DNA of 33,101 nt from contig NZ_JAICZA010000040.1 of assembly GCF_025933915.1 (NCBI RefSeq), forward strand, positions 1-33,101. The letters are read 5' to 3'. Source of the DNA: Mycobacterium sp. (GTDB lineage: Bacteria > Actinomycetota > Actinomycetes > Mycobacteriales > Mycobacteriaceae). Position numbers and translations under genes: made by a program. The notes beneath the pieces were generated by a model. That model was not told the DNA's origin. It made no database searches and was given only the letters and a program-made list of their open reading frames with translations. Shown here piece by piece: positions 16,687 to 24,211 of the stretch; positions within the stretch are counted from its first letter, which is position 1; each line of letters begins with the position of its first letter.

Positions 16687-17483
16687 TGAACAACCTGTAC
16701 CGCGACCTGGCACCGGTCACCGAAGCCGCTTGGGAAGACATCGAATTGGAGGCGACCCGGACATTCAAGCGCCACATCGCCGGGCGTCGGGTCGTCGACG
16801 TCAGCGAGCCCGGCGGGCCGGTCACCGCCGCGGTAAGCACCGGCCGGCTCGCCAACGTGGCGTCGCCTACCGATGGCGTGGAGGCTCACCTGCGGGAGAG
16901 TAAACCGTTTGTGCGGCTGCGGGTTCCGTTCACCCTATCGCGGTACGAGATCGACAACGTCGAGCGAGGCGCCAACGACTCCGACTGGGACCCGGTCAAG
17001 GTGGCCGCGAAGAAGCTGGCGTTCGTGGAAGACCGGGCCATCTTCGAAGGCTACGCCGCCGCGTCGATCGAGGGTATCCGCTCCGCCAGCTCGAACAAGT
17101 CGTTGACCCTGCCAGCAGATCCTCGCGAGATTCCAGACGTCGTCACGCAGGCGATCTCCCAACTCCGGCTGGCCGGTGTCGACGGCCCCTACTCGGTGCT
17201 GCTGTCCGCCGACGTGTATACGAAGGTCAGCGAGACCACCCAACACGGATATCCGATCCTCGAACACATCGACCGGCTGGTTCCCGGGAACATCATCTGG
17301 GCACCGGCCATCGACGGCGCTTTCGTGCTGACCACCCGCGGCGGCGACTTCGATCTGCAGCTCGGGACCGACGTGACGATCGGGTACACCAGCCATGATG
17401 CGGAGACCGTGCAGCTGTATCTGCAGGAGACGCTGACATTCCTGTGCTACACGGCGGAGGCGTCCGTCCCACTGAGTTCCTAG
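16686..17483 (+). CDS. enc: Encapsulin shell protein (Cfp29 type)
   Basis: This 265-residue HK97-fold shell protein has the length of M. tuberculosis Cfp29 (Rv0798c). It starts MNNLYRDLAPVTEAAWEDI, contains the FVRLRVPFTLSRYEIDN hydrophobic strand and VLLSADVYTKVSE, and ends in LYLQETLTFLCYTAEASV. Family 1 encapsulins form roughly 24-nm T=1 nanocompartments. The dyp gene just upstream carries the matching targeting peptide, so the operon encodes shell and cargo. AAAGGA precedes ATG 16686, and the start overlaps the dyp stop. M. tuberculosis Cfp29 is a secreted T-cell antigen with a role in oxidative-stress tolerance. An intrinsic terminator follows. Confidence 0.96.
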   Translation: MNNLYRDLAPVTEAAWEDIELEATRTFKRHIAGRRVVDVSEPGGPVTAAVSTGRLANVASPTDGVEAHLRESKPFVRLRVPFTLSRYEIDNVERGANDSDWDPVKVAAKKLAFVEDRAIFEGYAAASIEGIRSASSNKSLTLPADPREIPDVVTQAISQLRLAGVDGPYSVLLSADVYTKVSETTQHGYPILEHIDRLVPGNIIWAPAIDGAFVLTTRGGDFDLQLGTDVTIGYTSHDAETVQLYLQETLTFLCYTAEASVPLSS

Positions 17484-17491
17484 GATTAAAC

Positions 17492-17512
17492 GCCGTCGGG
17501 CCCACGGCTTTT
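17492..17512 (+). terminator. Intrinsic terminator after encapsulin
   Basis: GCCGT (17492-17496) pairs with ACGGC (17504-17508) around a GC-rich loop and is followed by TTTT (17509-17512). It lies nine bases after the encapsulin stop and just before the end of the opposing MOSC gene. It is one of the few classical terminators in the window. Confidence 0.7.
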
Positions 17513-17514
17513 CG

Positions 17515-19215
17515 CTAAAGGTCCAGCACCACGTCGGTCTCGGGGGCCGCCGAGCAGATAAGCACCGACTCGTCATCGGGCGGCTCCAGCGGCTGCTGAA
17601 CGTAAGTGGTCGTCCCGGCGACGATCCCGGTGACGCACACGTGACAGACACCGCTTCGACAGGAGAAGCGGGTTGGCACGTCGCAGGCTTCGGCGAGATC
17701 GAGGATGCTGCGCCACCCGGGTGACCAGGTGGCCGTCAATCCGCTGCGCGCGAACGTGATCGATGGCCCGGTGCCCGGCACACCGGGGGGCTGATGAGGC
17801 GGCTTACGCGTGCCCGGTTCGACGACGCCCGGGTTGATCGCGGGTAGCGCACCGAACAATTCGGTGTGAATCAGAGCGGGGTCGAATCCGAGGCCGACCA
17901 GGTATTCGCGGATATCCGTCATGAATTGTGTTGGCCCGCACAGGTAGACGACGCCATCGGTCGGCAGCCCCAGCGCCGCGATGGAGTCTCGGTTCAGACG
18001 GCCCTGGGTTTCGGTGTAGAAAGCCCGCTGACGGGGGTGCGGTAATGACTCGATGAGCGCCGCGACTTCGGCCGCAAATACCTGGGTTTCGCGATTGCGA
18101 GCGGTGTGCAACCACCAGATGTCGCGCCCGCTGCCGGCGGCCGAGAGCGCGTGCAACATCGCCAGCACCGGCGTCGCACCGATTCCGGCGGAAGAGAGCA
18201 CGACCGGACGGCGGTCCTCGGTGAGGTAGAAGTCGCCGCGCGGGGCGGCCGCGGTGATCACCATCCCCGGCTGGATGTGGGCGTGCAGCCAGCGGCTCAC
18301 CAATCCGTGATCCTCACGCTTGACACTGATGCGGTAGGACCCGGCCGACGAATCACCCGAAAGCGAGTAGCTGCGCAGCGGCGCCGGCTCCCCGGCCCCG
18401 GGAATCTTCACCGTGAGGTACTGACCGGGGAGCGCCGGTGGCAGCGGATGCCCGCCGTCGGCCTGCAGCCGAATCGAGAGCACTTGCGGGCTCTCCCGAC
18501 ATGTGTGGGTGACCCGGAGGCTTCGAAATCCCCTCCATCCGGGCTGCACTCCGATGGGGGTCGCCACTGTGTCGGCTGCTGCCAACATGTCGTGAAAAGA
18601 TTGCTGCCAGCCCGCGCTCAGGGCCGGGACGTCGGTGGCCTCGCGCGTCCGTTTGAGGTTGCGCCCCGGCAGGTAGAGCAACGCATCGATCTCGGCGACG
18701 CTGATCTGGTGACGGCCGCGGCGCGTCCGCACGATGTCATCCCCGGCCCGCACTCGTCCTTCCGTGAGGACGCGAAAGTAGAAGCCCGGACGGCCCTGGG
18801 AGACAAGCAAATTAGGCATGTCGGGCTCGTCGAGGCGAAGGCCGACCCGAAAGCACGTGACTCGCGGCTGGGTGACCTCGAATTCGGCGCCGCCGATACG
18901 ATAGCGATCACCGATGCACACGTCGTCGTCGGCAAGCCCGGTGACGGTGAAGTTTTCGCCGAAGTGGCCGGCCCGCAGGTCGGTGCGTCCCAAGAACGAC
19001 TTCCAGAAGTCGTACGACTCGCTTTGATACACCATCACGGCGCGTTGTTCGCCGCCATGGCCTGCGAGGTCACCCTGACCGTCGCCGTCGACGTTCAGCC
19101 GGCGCACCATGACCGGTCCGTCGACCGGGGCCTTCCAGATGCCGGTGTAGACGGTTTTGTCTCGCCATTGGACGTTCGTGGGCATACCCACGTTCACCGA
19201 AACAAGCCTGCCCAC
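17515..19215 (-). CDS. MOSC - ferredoxin reductase - [2Fe-2S] ferredoxin fusion protein
   Basis: This 566-residue multidomain protein has a YiiM-like MOSC domain at about 1-165, with the conserved cysteine in PRVTCFRVG (C121). A flavin/NAD(P)H reductase module follows at about 230-455, with RSYSLSG at 281 for flavin, SSAGIGATPV at 341 and YLCGPTQFM at 424. A plant-type [2Fe-2S] ferredoxin comes last, with C519, C524, C527 and C554 (CX4CX2C plus a distal C). MOSC proteins bind molybdenum cofactor, and YiiM detoxifies N-hydroxylated bases, so this fusion can supply electrons to its own MOSC site. I start at GTG 19213-19215 after GAGGT. The ATG at 19365 would add a 50-residue unconserved stretch. 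Confidence 0.85.
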   Translation of the reverse strand: MGRLVSVNVGMPTNVQWRDKTVYTGIWKAPVDGPVMVRRLNVDGDGQGDLAGHGGEQRAVMVYQSESYDFWKSFLGRTDLRAGHFGENFTVTGLADDDVCIGDRYRIGGAEFEVTQPRVTCFRVGLRLDEPDMPNLLVSQGRPGFYFRVLTEGRVRAGDDIVRTRRGRHQISVAEIDALLYLPGRNLKRTREATDVPALSAGWQQSFHDMLAAADTVATPIGVQPGWRGFRSLRVTHTCRESPQVLSIRLQADGGHPLPPALPGQYLTVKIPGAGEPAPLRSYSLSGDSSAGSYRISVKREDHGLVSRWLHAHIQPGMVITAAAPRGDFYLTEDRRPVVLSSAGIGATPVLAMLHALSAAGSGRDIWWLHTARNRETQVFAAEVAALIESLPHPRQRAFYTETQGRLNRDSIAALGLPTDGVVYLCGPTQFMTDIREYLVGLGFDPALIHTELFGALPAINPGVVEPGTRKPPHQPPGVPGTGPSITFARSGLTATWSPGWRSILDLAEACDVPTRFSCRSGVCHVCVTGIVAGTTTYVQQPLEPPDDESVLICSAAPETDVVLDL

Positions 19216-19273
19216 CGTGTCACCTCGAACCAGCTCGCCATGGCACCAGTCACCCAACTGGGATGGTTGGCCC

Positions 19274-19279
19274 AGAATA
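19274..19279 (-). promoter_or_regulatory. -10 candidate for the MOSC fusion gene
   Basis: The minus strand reads TATTCT, which would give a leader of about 50 bases before GTG 19215. No convincing -35 was seen. Confidence 0.35.
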
Positions 19280-19345
19280 TGGCAGCCCAATGCCCGCGGC
19301 AACACATCGGCCGCACGGGCTGTTGCACGGGCCCGGATTGGTGCA

Positions 19346-19367
19346 TAATGGGTCATACATCCCAAAA
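19346..19367. promoter_or_regulatory. GGG-N8-CCC operator, site A
   Basis: TAATGGG, eight bases, then CCCAAAA. The left arm matches the consensus seen at sites B and C; the right arm departs at two positions. It lies between the divergent MOSC-fusion and hydrolase genes, 83 bases before the hydrolase ATG. Confidence 0.5.
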
Positions 19368-19450
19368 ATTTGTCGGACGGATCTGGTTAGCGTTCGCCGA
19401 ACGCCATCGTCGCGCTGGCGCGCGAATCGCGTTGGCCCAGGAGGTATGTC

Positions 19451-20323
19451 ATGGCGGCTGTTCATCATCGATACGCCACGGTCGACGGCCACCGACTCTT
19501 CTACCGAGAAGCCGGCGACCCGAACGCTCCCGCGGTGCTGCTGTTGCACGGGTTTCCCACCAGTTCCTACATGTTTCGCGATCTGATCCCGGCCCTGGGT
19601 GACCGCTACCACGTCGTCGCGCCGGACCATCTCGGCTTCGGGCTGTCCGACGCTCCGCCGGTCGAGGAGTTCGACTACACCTTCGATGGGCTGACCGACC
19701 TCACGGCCGGCCTGCTGCGAACCCTCGGCATCGAGCGGTATGCCCTGTACGTCCAGGACTACGGCGCGCCCATCGGCTGGCGGCTGGCGCTGCGCGAGCC
19801 CTCGGCGATCACCGCGATCATCAGCCAGAACGGCAACGGCTATGACGCGGGATTCGTCGAGAGCTTCTGGAAGGTCGTGCAGGCTTACCAGCGTGAGCCC
19901 ACCGCCGACACCGAGGCCCCAGTCCGCCAGTTCCTCACACTGGACGCCACCCGGTGGCAGTACGTGACCGGCGTAGCCGACGAGACCCTGGTCGATCCCG
20001 AGTCCTGGCATCACGACTACGCGCTGCTCTCCCGTCCCGGCAACGACTTGGTGCAGCTCAAGCTGTTTCGCGATTACGCCACCAACGCGCCGCTGTATCC
20101 GCGTCTACACGACTACTTCCGCGCCAGCCAGGTGCCGTTGCTCGCGGTCTGGGGCCGCGGCGACGAGATCTTTGGGCCGGCCGGCGCCGAAGCGTTCGCC
20201 GACGACCTGCCCGCGGCCGAGATCCATCTGCTCGACGGCGGGCACTTTCTGCTGGAGTCCGCGCTCGATGACGTCATCCCACGGATCCGCGATTTCCTCG
20301 CCAAGCAGCTCGCGGCGCGATGA
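19451..20323 (+). CDS. Alpha/beta hydrolase of haloalkane dehalogenase/epoxide hydrolase type
   Basis: This 290-residue alpha/beta-hydrolase has an oxyanion motif HGFPTS (33-38), nucleophile D103 in YVQDYGAPIGW, a likely acid D238 in WGRGDEIFG and catalytic H265 in LDGGHFLLES. An aspartate nucleophile rather than serine points to haloalkane dehalogenase or epoxide hydrolase chemistry, but the substrate cannot be read. AGGAGGT (19439-19445) lies five bases before ATG 19451, which fixes the start. The upstream region holds operator-like site A, and two TetR genes follow on the same strand, so induction by a small molecule is likely. The tetR1 start is 94 bases beyond the stop and has its own promoter. 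Confidence 0.85.
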   Translation: MAAVHHRYATVDGHRLFYREAGDPNAPAVLLLHGFPTSSYMFRDLIPALGDRYHVVAPDHLGFGLSDAPPVEEFDYTFDGLTDLTAGLLRTLGIERYALYVQDYGAPIGWRLALREPSAITAIISQNGNGYDAGFVESFWKVVQAYQREPTADTEAPVRQFLTLDATRWQYVTGVADETLVDPESWHHDYALLSRPGNDLVQLKLFRDYATNAPLYPRLHDYFRASQVPLLAVWGRGDEIFGPAGAEAFADDLPAAEIHLLDGGHFLLESALDDVIPRIRDFLAKQLAAR

Positions 20324-20366
20324 CCGGCCGCGGGGCGCACGGCACCCAACCATGACGACCACGTCG

Positions 20367-20386
20367 TATGGGCTGGAGATCCCATA
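20367..20386. promoter_or_regulatory. GGG-N8-CCC operator, site B
   Basis: TATGGG, eight bases, then CCCATA: a perfect 6-bp inverted repeat with the same spacing as sites A and C. Its centre lies about 41 bases before the predicted leaderless start of the first TetR gene, over the -35 position, as expected for autoregulation. Confidence 0.65.
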
Positions 20387-20405
20387 ATTGGAGGCGCTCA
20401 GAGGT

Positions 20406-20411
20406 TAGCCT
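20406..20411 (+). promoter_or_regulatory. -10 box of leaderless tetR1
   Basis: TAGCCT lies six bases before ATG 20418, and there is no Shine-Dalgarno sequence. Operator site B ends 19 bases upstream of it. Confidence 0.6.
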
Positions 20412-20417
20412 GTCGCG

Positions 20418-21113
20418 ATGGCCCATCCCGATGTTCGTGACGAACAACGGTTGACCGCCAAGGGGCGTGCCACCCGCGACCGAATCGTGCAAGCGGCCGC
20501 CCAGCTGATCGTCACCGAAGGCCTCTCCGCGTCCAACATGGAGAACGTGCGGCGCGCCGCCTCGGTCAGCGGCTCGCAGCTCGCCCACTACTTCGCCGAC
20601 AAAGGCGCGCTGATTCGAGCGGTGGTCCGGCGCCAGATCGGGGTGGTGCTGGACTTTCACCGGCAGCCCACGCTTCGGGGTCTGAGTTCGTTTGACGACT
20701 TCGAACGATGGATCGACTTGAACATGCGCTACCTGCGGCGCGTCGGATACTTCGGCACCCCCACCTATCATGCGCTCACCGGCCAGCTCGCGAAGTCGGA
20801 CAGTGCCACACGCGACGCGTTGGCGGCCGGCTACCGGCAGTGGATCGACCTGTTGGAGAAGGCAATCCAGCGAATGAAAGACGACGAGCTGTTGGTTGCG
20901 GATGCCGACCCGCGGCAGCTCGCATGGGTGATCATCGCCGCGCATCAAGGAGGCGGCATTTTGACCTTCACCTATCAAGAGGAATGGCCGCACGCCGATG
21001 CGATCCGTTTCGCGGTGAACTACTTACGCATGTTCGCCACCGACACCGCCGAACGCGTTCCCCGTCCCCCGCGCCGGTCGCGAGGCCGCCACCCGGCGCG
21101 GAAAGCCGGCTGA
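20418..21113 (+). CDS. TetR-family regulator 1 of a tandem pair
   Basis: This 231-residue protein has an N-terminal DNA-binding domain at about residues 15-65 (GRATRDRIVQAAAQLIVTEG, then the helix-turn-helix NMENVRRAASVSGSQLAHYF). Its C-terminal domain holds RYLRRVGYFGTPTYH and AWVIIAAHQGGGILTF and ends in a basic tail (PPRRSRGRHPARKAG). It shares the VRRxAxVxGSQxxHYFxDK pattern and the AAHQGG segment with the next gene, so the two are paralogs. The leaderless promoter and site B directly upstream suggest that it regulates itself. A likely regulon is the hydrolase, the TetR pair and the oxidoreductase, since all have similar upstream repeats. The ligand is unknown. Confidence 0.88.
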   Translation: MAHPDVRDEQRLTAKGRATRDRIVQAAAQLIVTEGLSASNMENVRRAASVSGSQLAHYFADKGALIRAVVRRQIGVVLDFHRQPTLRGLSSFDDFERWIDLNMRYLRRVGYFGTPTYHALTGQLAKSDSATRDALAAGYRQWIDLLEKAIQRMKDDELLVADADPRQLAWVIIAAHQGGGILTFTYQEEWPHADAIRFAVNYLRMFATDTAERVPRPPRRSRGRHPARKAG

Positions 21114-21137
21114 GTCATCCGTGTCGAAGGCGCCAAC

Positions 21138-21809
21138 GTGACTGAGCACCCCCCTTCCCGGTTCACTCGCAAGGGTCTGGCGACGCGTGCGCGCATCATC
21201 GAGGTTGCGGCCCGCCTGATGTTCGAGCGTGGCGTTGCCAACACCAGCATCGACCAGGTGCGGCGCGTGGCCGAAGTGGGCGGATCCCAGATCTCGCACT
21301 ACTTCCGCGACAAGCGCGACCTGACCCGGCATGTCGTCGACGAGCGCCGAAACGACGTGCGAGCCTTTCATACTCAACCGAAGTTCGCCGCCCTCGACAG
21401 CCTCGATGCGCTGCAGGCGTGGGCCGATGCGTGCGTATCCGAGATTGACCCGGTGTACCGGGTCGGGGGTTGTGTCTATGGGTCCTTGGCCTGCGAGCTG
21501 ATCGAGGCCGACGACGAAATCCATGACGACCTGGCCGCGGGGTACGACCAATGGATCGAGCTGTTCCGCACCGGCCTTGAGGCGATGCGGCACCGTGGCG
21601 ATCTGCGCCCCGAAGCCGATCCGCGCCACCTGGCGGTGTCGCTGGTCGCCGCGCATCAGGGCGGCGCCCTGCTCACACACGCCACCGGCGATCCGCAGCC
21701 GCTGCGGGCCGCCGTTAATGCCGCGGTCGACTATGTGCGCTCGTTCGGGGTTTCGCCGTCATCCCGCAAGGGTGGATCCCGGTCGTCTCGCGGCCCGCGC
21801 AAATCCTGA
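21138..21809 (+). CDS. TetR-family regulator 2 of a tandem pair
   Basis: This 223-residue TetR protein has the helix-turn-helix SIDQVRRVAEVGGSQISHYF at about residues 37-56 and a C-terminal domain with VYRVGGCVYGSLACE and SLVAAHQGGALLTHA. It has a serine- and arginine-rich tail (SSRKGGSRSSRGPRKS). GTG 21138 is 24 bases after the first regulator's stop and follows GAAGG, so it is probably in the same operon. Operator site C begins 38 bases beyond its stop, in front of the oxidoreductase gene. Two related regulators with nearly identical recognition helices may bind the same operators as homo- or heterodimers and answer different ligands; this is inference. Confidence 0.88.
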   Translation: MTEHPPSRFTRKGLATRARIIEVAARLMFERGVANTSIDQVRRVAEVGGSQISHYFRDKRDLTRHVVDERRNDVRAFHTQPKFAALDSLDALQAWADACVSEIDPVYRVGGCVYGSLACELIEADDEIHDDLAAGYDQWIELFRTGLEAMRHRGDLRPEADPRHLAVSLVAAHQGGALLTHATGDPQPLRAAVNAAVDYVRSFGVSPSSRKGGSRSSRGPRKS

Positions 21810-21847
21810 CGGCCACCTTCAACTGGACATGGCGGGAGCGTTCGAAG

Positions 21848-21877
21848 ATAATAATGGGTCAGTTAGCCCATTATTAT
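21848..21877. promoter_or_regulatory. GGG-N8-CCC operator, site C (perfect 11-bp arms)
   Basis: ATAATAATGGG (21848-21858) and CCCATTATTAT (21867-21877) are perfect inverses with an eight-base spacer. The right arm contains TATTAT (21872-21877), a good -10 box for the oxidoreductase gene at 21929. A bound dimer would therefore block the promoter. This is the strongest of the three related sites. Confidence 0.75.
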
Positions 21878-21928
21878 GCGGCGGCCACCCGGCGTCCTCG
21901 CGCTGCCAACGATCGAAAGAGGCAGTCC

Positions 21929-22975
21929 ATGTCCGTCACCGACTCACCACAGCTGCCCACCGCGCCGGCCGTCGTACGCGAGAAGGGCGGCGGCGAAACC
22001 ATGGCGGCGATCATCCTGAAGGGATTCGGCGGGCTCGACAGCCTGGTGTACGACGAAATTCCCAAGCCGCTGCCGAGGGACGGCGAAGTCGTCATCGCGG
22101 TAAAGGGTTTCGGGATCAACCACGCCGAGATGCACATGCGTCGGGGTGAATGGGCCGAGGCCGCAGAAGTGAGCGGCATCGAATGCGTCGGCACCGTCGA
22201 CTCGTGCCCCGGCGGTGAGTTCCCGGTGGGCGCCAAGGTGGCCGCGCTCATGGGAGGCCTTGGCCGAACCATCAATGGCAGCTACGCCCGATACACCCGC
22301 GTGCGCGCGGCGAACGTTGCCCTCCTCGAGTCCGATCTGCCGTGGGCGACCTTGGCGGCGTTGCCCGAATCCTTCGCGGTGGCATGGACATGCCTCTTCC
22401 GCAATCTGGACCTCAAAGCCGGGCAGACCTTGGTGTTGCGCGGTGCCACGTCGTCCCTCGGCCAGGCTGCGCTCAAGATGGCGGTCGCCGCGGGCGCCCG
22501 AGTCGTCGCAACCGCGCGCAGCAGCGGGCGCTTCGAGATGCTCGAGCAGCTGGGGGCTTCGCGCGTCGAGCTGGAGCGGCGCGACCTGGCAGCCCACCTC
22601 CCCGAGAGCAGCCCGATTGACGCCGTCCTCGATCTCGTCGGAAACAGCACCATCCTCGACTCCCTGGACATGCTGCGCCGCGGCGGCACGGCCTGCCTGG
22701 CCGGGTGGCTGGGCGGACTGGATCCCATCGGTGATTTCAACCCGCTGCTGCGCATGCCGTCCGGCGTGAACTGGAACTTCTTCGGCAGCTTTGTGTTTGG
22801 CACGCCGGGCTTTCCACTGTCCGACGTGCCCCTGCGGGACATCGCCGGGCAGGTCGCCGACGGCGCGCTGGAGGCAAAACCGTCTCGGGTCTTCTCCTTC
22901 GACCAGATTCATGAAGCACACCGGCTGATGGAGGCCGGAGATGCCGGCGGCAAGATGGTCGTCGTGCTGGAGTGA
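21929..22975 (+). CDS. Zinc-independent quinone oxidoreductase-like MDR enzyme
   Basis: This 349-residue medium-chain dehydrogenase/reductase has an N-terminal GroES-like domain (AAIILKGFGGLDSLVYDEIP, then GFGINHAEMHMRRG) and a Rossmann domain with the nucleotide-binding segment LVLRGATSSLGQAALKMA at about 169-185. The catalytic-zinc cysteine/histidine pattern of alcohol dehydrogenases is absent, as in NADPH:quinone reductases. I start at ATG 21929, six bases after GAAAGAGG. Homologs usually begin near MAAIILKGFGG, so ATG 22001 (325 residues) is a real alternative. The promoter overlaps operator C, so the gene is probably repressed by the TetR pair. The substrate is unknown. Confidence 0.85.
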   Translation: MSVTDSPQLPTAPAVVREKGGGETMAAIILKGFGGLDSLVYDEIPKPLPRDGEVVIAVKGFGINHAEMHMRRGEWAEAAEVSGIECVGTVDSCPGGEFPVGAKVAALMGGLGRTINGSYARYTRVRAANVALLESDLPWATLAALPESFAVAWTCLFRNLDLKAGQTLVLRGATSSLGQAALKMAVAAGARVVATARSSGRFEMLEQLGASRVELERRDLAAHLPESSPIDAVLDLVGNSTILDSLDMLRRGGTACLAGWLGGLDPIGDFNPLLRMPSGVNWNFFGSFVFGTPGFPLSDVPLRDIAGQVADGALEAKPSRVFSFDQIHEAHRLMEAGDAGGKMVVVLE

Positions 22976-23010
22976 TGCGTGGCCGGGAAGCAGGGTTCCA
23001 CGCAAGGGAT

Positions 23011-23082
23011 TCAGGAGAGGAAGCATTCCACGTCGTTGCCGGTGACCTCCGCGAGCTGGCCGAACGCCTCGGGCCTCGCTGA
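23011..23082 (-). pseudogene. Possible 3' remnant of a lost gene
   Basis: On the minus strand bases 23082-23011 read SARPEAFGQLAEVTGNDVECFLS and a stop. The segment looks protein-like and has strongly GC-rich third positions, although no complete gene contains it. The upstream part of the same frame runs into the cupin gene and loses this character. It may be the tail of a gene removed by deletion. The family is not recognised and chance cannot be excluded. Confidence 0.25.
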
Positions 23083-23098
23083 GCCCTGAGGACCGGAC

Positions 23099-23104
23099 GA
23101 TAAT
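23099..23104 (+). promoter_or_regulatory. -10 box of the leaderless cupin gene
   Basis: GATAAT lies six bases before ATG 23111. There is no Shine-Dalgarno sequence. Confidence 0.5.
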
Positions 23105-23110
23105 TGACCC

Positions 23111-23578
23111 ATGGCCACCTCGGACGGATTCCATCCTGACTTCGACGACACGGCGACACCGGTCGCGCGCAACCGGGTGCGGCACATCAAGGCGTCGGAG
23201 ATCAGCTCGGACACGGCGCAGTCGCAGGGGCTGCGGCGCTTCGCCGCGCTGTCCGGCCGGTCGGTCGGCGCGGAAAAGCTTTGGATGGGTGAGACCCACG
23301 CGTCGCCGGGATCCGCCTCGGACAACCATCACCACGGTGACTCGGAGACCGCGATCTATGTACGAAGCGGTAACCCGGAGTTCGTCTTTCATGACGGCGT
23401 CCAGGAGGTCCGCATCGCAACGGAACCCGGCGACTACGTCTTCATCCCGCCGTATCTGCCGCACCGGGAAGAAAACCCCGACCCCAGCACGACCGCCGAG
23501 GTGGTGATCGCCCGCAGCACCCAGGACGCGATCGTGATCAATCTTCCCGCGCTGTATCCGCTGAGCGAGCCTCAATAG
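23111..23578 (+). CDS. Cupin-domain protein
   Basis: This 155-residue single-domain cupin has metal-binding motif 1, SDNHHHGDSETAIYVRSG, offering H73, H74 or H75 and E79. Motif 2, GDYVFIPPYLPHREENP, offers H118. Such proteins bind Fe, Mn or Zn and serve as dioxygenases, isomerases or sensors; the reaction cannot be told from the sequence. ATG 23111 fits a leaderless mRNA from GATAAT. It follows the oxidoreductase gene by 135 bases on the same strand and is followed by the YbjN-like gene, and may belong to the same accessory pathway. Confidence 0.8.
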   Translation: MATSDGFHPDFDDTATPVARNRVRHIKASEISSDTAQSQGLRRFAALSGRSVGAEKLWMGETHASPGSASDNHHHGDSETAIYVRSGNPEFVFHDGVQEVRIATEPGDYVFIPPYLPHREENPDPSTTAEVVIARSTQDAIVINLPALYPLSEPQ

Positions 23579-23680
23579 ACGGCTGGCTTGCGGTCGCTCA
23601 GCGAATTCTCAACAGATTCTTCGGTGCCACATCGCTTGGCTCCAAGCATTCGCAAAGTCATCGGCTGCAACATAGGTCTC

Positions 23681-24148
23681 ATGACGCATGAGCAGACGTG
23701 CGCGAACCTGGTCGAACATTATTTGCGCACCCGCGGGCGGCGGTATTTCAGCGGCCACCACGATGGCGAATACTTTTTCGTCACCGGCGCTCCGCGGCGG
23801 CTGCACGTTCACTTCGAGATCTCTCCCGCGCATGACGACGTGTTGATCATCCGGGTCACTCCCGGGTGTTACTTCCCGGCCGTCGACCGTTCCTGGCTGA
23901 CGTACTTCGCCGACAAGTGGAACCGTCAGGATCGCCACGTCACCGCGATCGTGCACGGCTCATCCGATCCACAGCGCATCGGTGTGGTGGCCCGCAAGTC
24001 GCGATGGATCCGAAGCGGGGCCCCCTTCGCCGATTTCGTGTCTTTCGTCGACCTGACGATCGCGGATGCCACCGAGCTGTTTGAGGAGCTCAACCCCGCC
24101 GTCGAACTGCCGTCGGCGGAAGGGCCATTGCTGCGTCACGCCGGCTGA
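23681..24148 (+). CDS. YbjN-domain protein
   Basis: This 155-residue protein resembles the YbjN/sensory-transduction-regulator-like family, with LVEHYLRTRGRRYFSG, then VTGAPRRLHVHFEIS and DRSWLTYFADKWNRQ, and ending ATELFEELNPA. The fold is related to type III secretion chaperones, and functions in actinobacteria are mostly unknown. I chose ATG 23681 (MTHEQTCANL) because an upstream in-frame ATG at 23588 adds 31 residues of unrelated composition. The Shine-Dalgarno sequence is weak (ATAGG). The 102-base gap before it holds nothing clear. Confidence 0.72.
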   Translation: MTHEQTCANLVEHYLRTRGRRYFSGHHDGEYFFVTGAPRRLHVHFEISPAHDDVLIIRVTPGCYFPAVDRSWLTYFADKWNRQDRHVTAIVHGSSDPQRIGVVARKSRWIRSGAPFADFVSFVDLTIADATELFEELNPAVELPSAEGPLLRHAG

Positions 24149-24211
24149 GGCCCGCGCACAAAGAACCCTCGCGGACCTGTCCCCGCTGGACGACCACACC
24201 TTCCAGCAAAC

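Noticed and set aside
18106..19602. 498-residue plus-strand ORF
   Set aside because: It lies antisense to the MOSC fusion gene, whose domains are clear, and its composition is R/G/A-rich without motifs.
21944..23575. 543-residue minus-strand ORF
   Set aside because: It is antisense to the oxidoreductase and cupin genes and shows no domain. Only its segment at 23011-23082 lies opposite non-coding DNA, and that in another frame.
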